From assembly GCF_014651035.1 (NCBI RefSeq), contig NZ_BMWC01000002.1, positions 1 to 64,000 on the forward strand: a stretch of 64,000 bases of DNA, in the 5' to 3' direction. Both the position numbers and the translations under genes were made by a program. Shown here one piece after another: positions 63,003-64,000 of this stretch. Positions within the stretch are counted from its first letter, which is position 1; the number at the start of each line of letters is the position of its first letter. Source of the DNA: Streptomyces lomondensis (GTDB lineage Bacteria; Actinomycetota; Actinomycetes; Streptomycetales; Streptomycetaceae). Below the pieces are notes generated by a model. It did not search any database, had not been told where the DNA came from, and worked only from the letters and a program-made list of their open reading frames with translations.

Positions 63003-64000
63003 ATGGCCCCGAACACCGCAGACACCGCCCTCTGGCCCGCCCCGCACGCGAGCGGAGCCGTCGACGCGACGGTCCACGTGCCCGGGTCCAAGTCGGTCAC
63101 CAACCGCGCCCTGGTCCTCGCCTCCCTCGCCTCCGAGCCCGGCTGGCTGCGCCGCCCGCTGCGCTCCCGCGACACCCTGCTGATGGCCGGCGCGCTGCGC
63201 GCGATGGGCATCGAGATCGAGGAGGGCGTGGGCCCCGACGGCACGGGCGAGGCCTGGCGGGTGCTCCCCACGGACCTGCGCGGCCCGGCCACGGTCGACG
63301 TGGGCAACGCCGGCACGGTGATGCGGTTCCTGCCGCCGGTCGCCGCGCTCGCCGACGGCCCCGTCCGCTTCGACGGCGACTCCCGCTCCTACGAGCGTCC
63401 CCTGAACGGCGTCATCGACGCGCTGCGCCAGCTCGGCGCCCGGATCGACGACGACGGCCGCGGCGCCCTGCCGTTGACCGTGCACGGCGGCGGTGCCCTG
63501 GACGGCGGCCCGGTCGCGATCGACGCGTCCTCCTCGTCGCAGTTCGTGAGCGCCCTGCTGCTGTCCGGCCCGCGCTTCAACCAGGGCGTGGAGGTCCGCC
63601 ACACGGGCGCCACGCTGCCCTCCATGCCGCACATCCGCATGACGGTGGACATGCTGCGCGCGGTCGGCGCCCAGGTGGACACGCCCGAGTCGGGCGGCGA
63701 GCCGAACGTCTGGCGGGTGACGCCGGGCGCCCTGCTCGGCCGGGACCTGGTCATCGAGCCGGACCTGTCGAACGCTCAGCCGTTCCTGGCGGCGGCGCTG
63801 GTGACCGGCGGCAAGATCGTCATCCCGGACTGGCCGGCCCGCACCACCCAGCCCGGTGACCGGCTGCGCGAGATCTTCACCGAGATGGGCGGTTCCTGCG
63901 AACTGACCGAGTACGGGCTCGTGTTCTCCGGCTCCGGCTCGATCCACGGCATCGACGTCGACCTGAGCGAGGTCGGCGAACTGACGCCGGGCATCGCGGC
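63003..64000 (+). CDS. aroA: 3-phosphoshikimate 1-carboxyvinyltransferase (EPSP synthase), 3' end beyond window
   Basis: Sixth step of the shikimate pathway. Visible 332 residues: VHVPGSKSVTNRALVLASLAS (PEP/S3P-binding Lys, Ser and Arg), DVGNAGTVMRFLPPVAAL, SYERPLNGVIDALRQLGA, SSSSQFVSALLLSGPRF and LSNAQPFLAAALVTGG. The GNAGTVMRF motif has Val where the common sequence has Ala/Thr, typical of actinobacterial types. ATG 63003 follows TAAAGT by six bases, so it may be leaderless. The gene continues beyond the window. Confidence 0.96.
   Translation, partial: MAPNTADTALWPAPHASGAVDATVHVPGSKSVTNRALVLASLASEPGWLRRPLRSRDTLLMAGALRAMGIEIEEGVGPDGTGEAWRVLPTDLRGPATVDVGNAGTVMRFLPPVAALADGPVRFDGDSRSYERPLNGVIDALRQLGARIDDDGRGALPLTVHGGGALDGGPVAIDASSSSQFVSALLLSGPRFNQGVEVRHTGATLPSMPHIRMTVDMLRAVGAQVDTPESGGEPNVWRVTPGALLGRDLVIEPDLSNAQPFLAAALVTGGKIVIPDWPARTTQPGDRLREIFTEMGGSCELTEYGLVFSGSGSIHGIDVDLSEVGELTPGIA

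Overview
The window is a 64 kb piece of a Streptomyces chromosome. The evidence is the very high GC content with strong third-position G/C bias, the short or absent leaders in front of many start codons, and a set of hallmark Streptomyces genes: WhiB-like WblE, sigR-rsrA, an anti-sigma/sigH pair, sodN-sodX, dasR-dasABC, epi-isozizaene synthase with CYP170, and B12-controlled nrdAB. From memory (not checked here), the gene order matches the conserved core region around SCO5212-SCO5262 of S. coelicolor, read in reverse. I saw no insertion sequence, prophage, CRISPR array, tRNA or rRNA, so it looks like ordinary core chromosome with a few accessory elements.

1-10.2 kb: a hypothetical membrane protein; a DUF4097/PadR pair with palindromic operators; a small HTH/Clp-N pair whose leaderless promoter is covered by two operator palindromes; an MDR oxidoreductase; NADP-type malic enzyme; and a three-gene polar amino-acid ABC transporter with three tandem hairpins in its leader. 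10.2-19.1 kb: a methyltransferase, a CGNR zinc-finger regulator, the nickel SOD gene sodN with its maturation protease sodX, a Pit phosphate transporter, a VOC protein, an ECF42-type sigma factor with its YCII/DGPF partner, a DHFR-like reductase beside a TetR regulator, a repeat-rich spacer, and a GNAT acetyltransferase.

19.4-22.1 kb holds the most unusual system: a family 2B encapsulin shell protein carrying a cyclic-nucleotide-binding domain (EshA/EshB type), preceding in the same orientation a prenyl diphosphate synthase with a disordered N-terminal extension that looks like an encapsulin cargo-loading segment. This suggests a protein nanocompartment for isoprenoid precursor synthesis. 22.4-36.2 kb: DUF6010, a PLP enzyme, a Na+/H+ antiporter, a UBP zinc finger, the prsH-sigH stress sigma operon, a lipid-kinase-like protein, WblE, a PdtaS-type sensor kinase, a TetR/SDR pair with matched operators, and amino-sugar genes.

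33.3-42.1 kb is the N-acetylglucosamine/chitin region: a SIS-domain enzyme, nagB, a dasABC importer with a GH3 glucosaminidase, and the regulator dasR. I found dre-type DasR boxes before nagB, dasA and dasR, plus one apparently orphan box at 31673. 42.2-46.5 kb carries CstA/YbdD and a DUF3311/sodium-solute symporter pair for small carbon substrates. 47.1-52 kb is the class Ia ribonucleotide reductase operon nrdA-nrdB under a cobalamin riboswitch, followed by the AraC-like nrdS. 52-54.4 kb is the albaflavenone pathway. The remainder has peptide deformylase, a TPR protein, two coupled membrane HD-domain proteins, sigR-rsrA with a sigma-R promoter and the extended sigma-R' start, a hydrolase, an SRAP protein, an M50-like metallopeptidase, and aroA cut by the window end.
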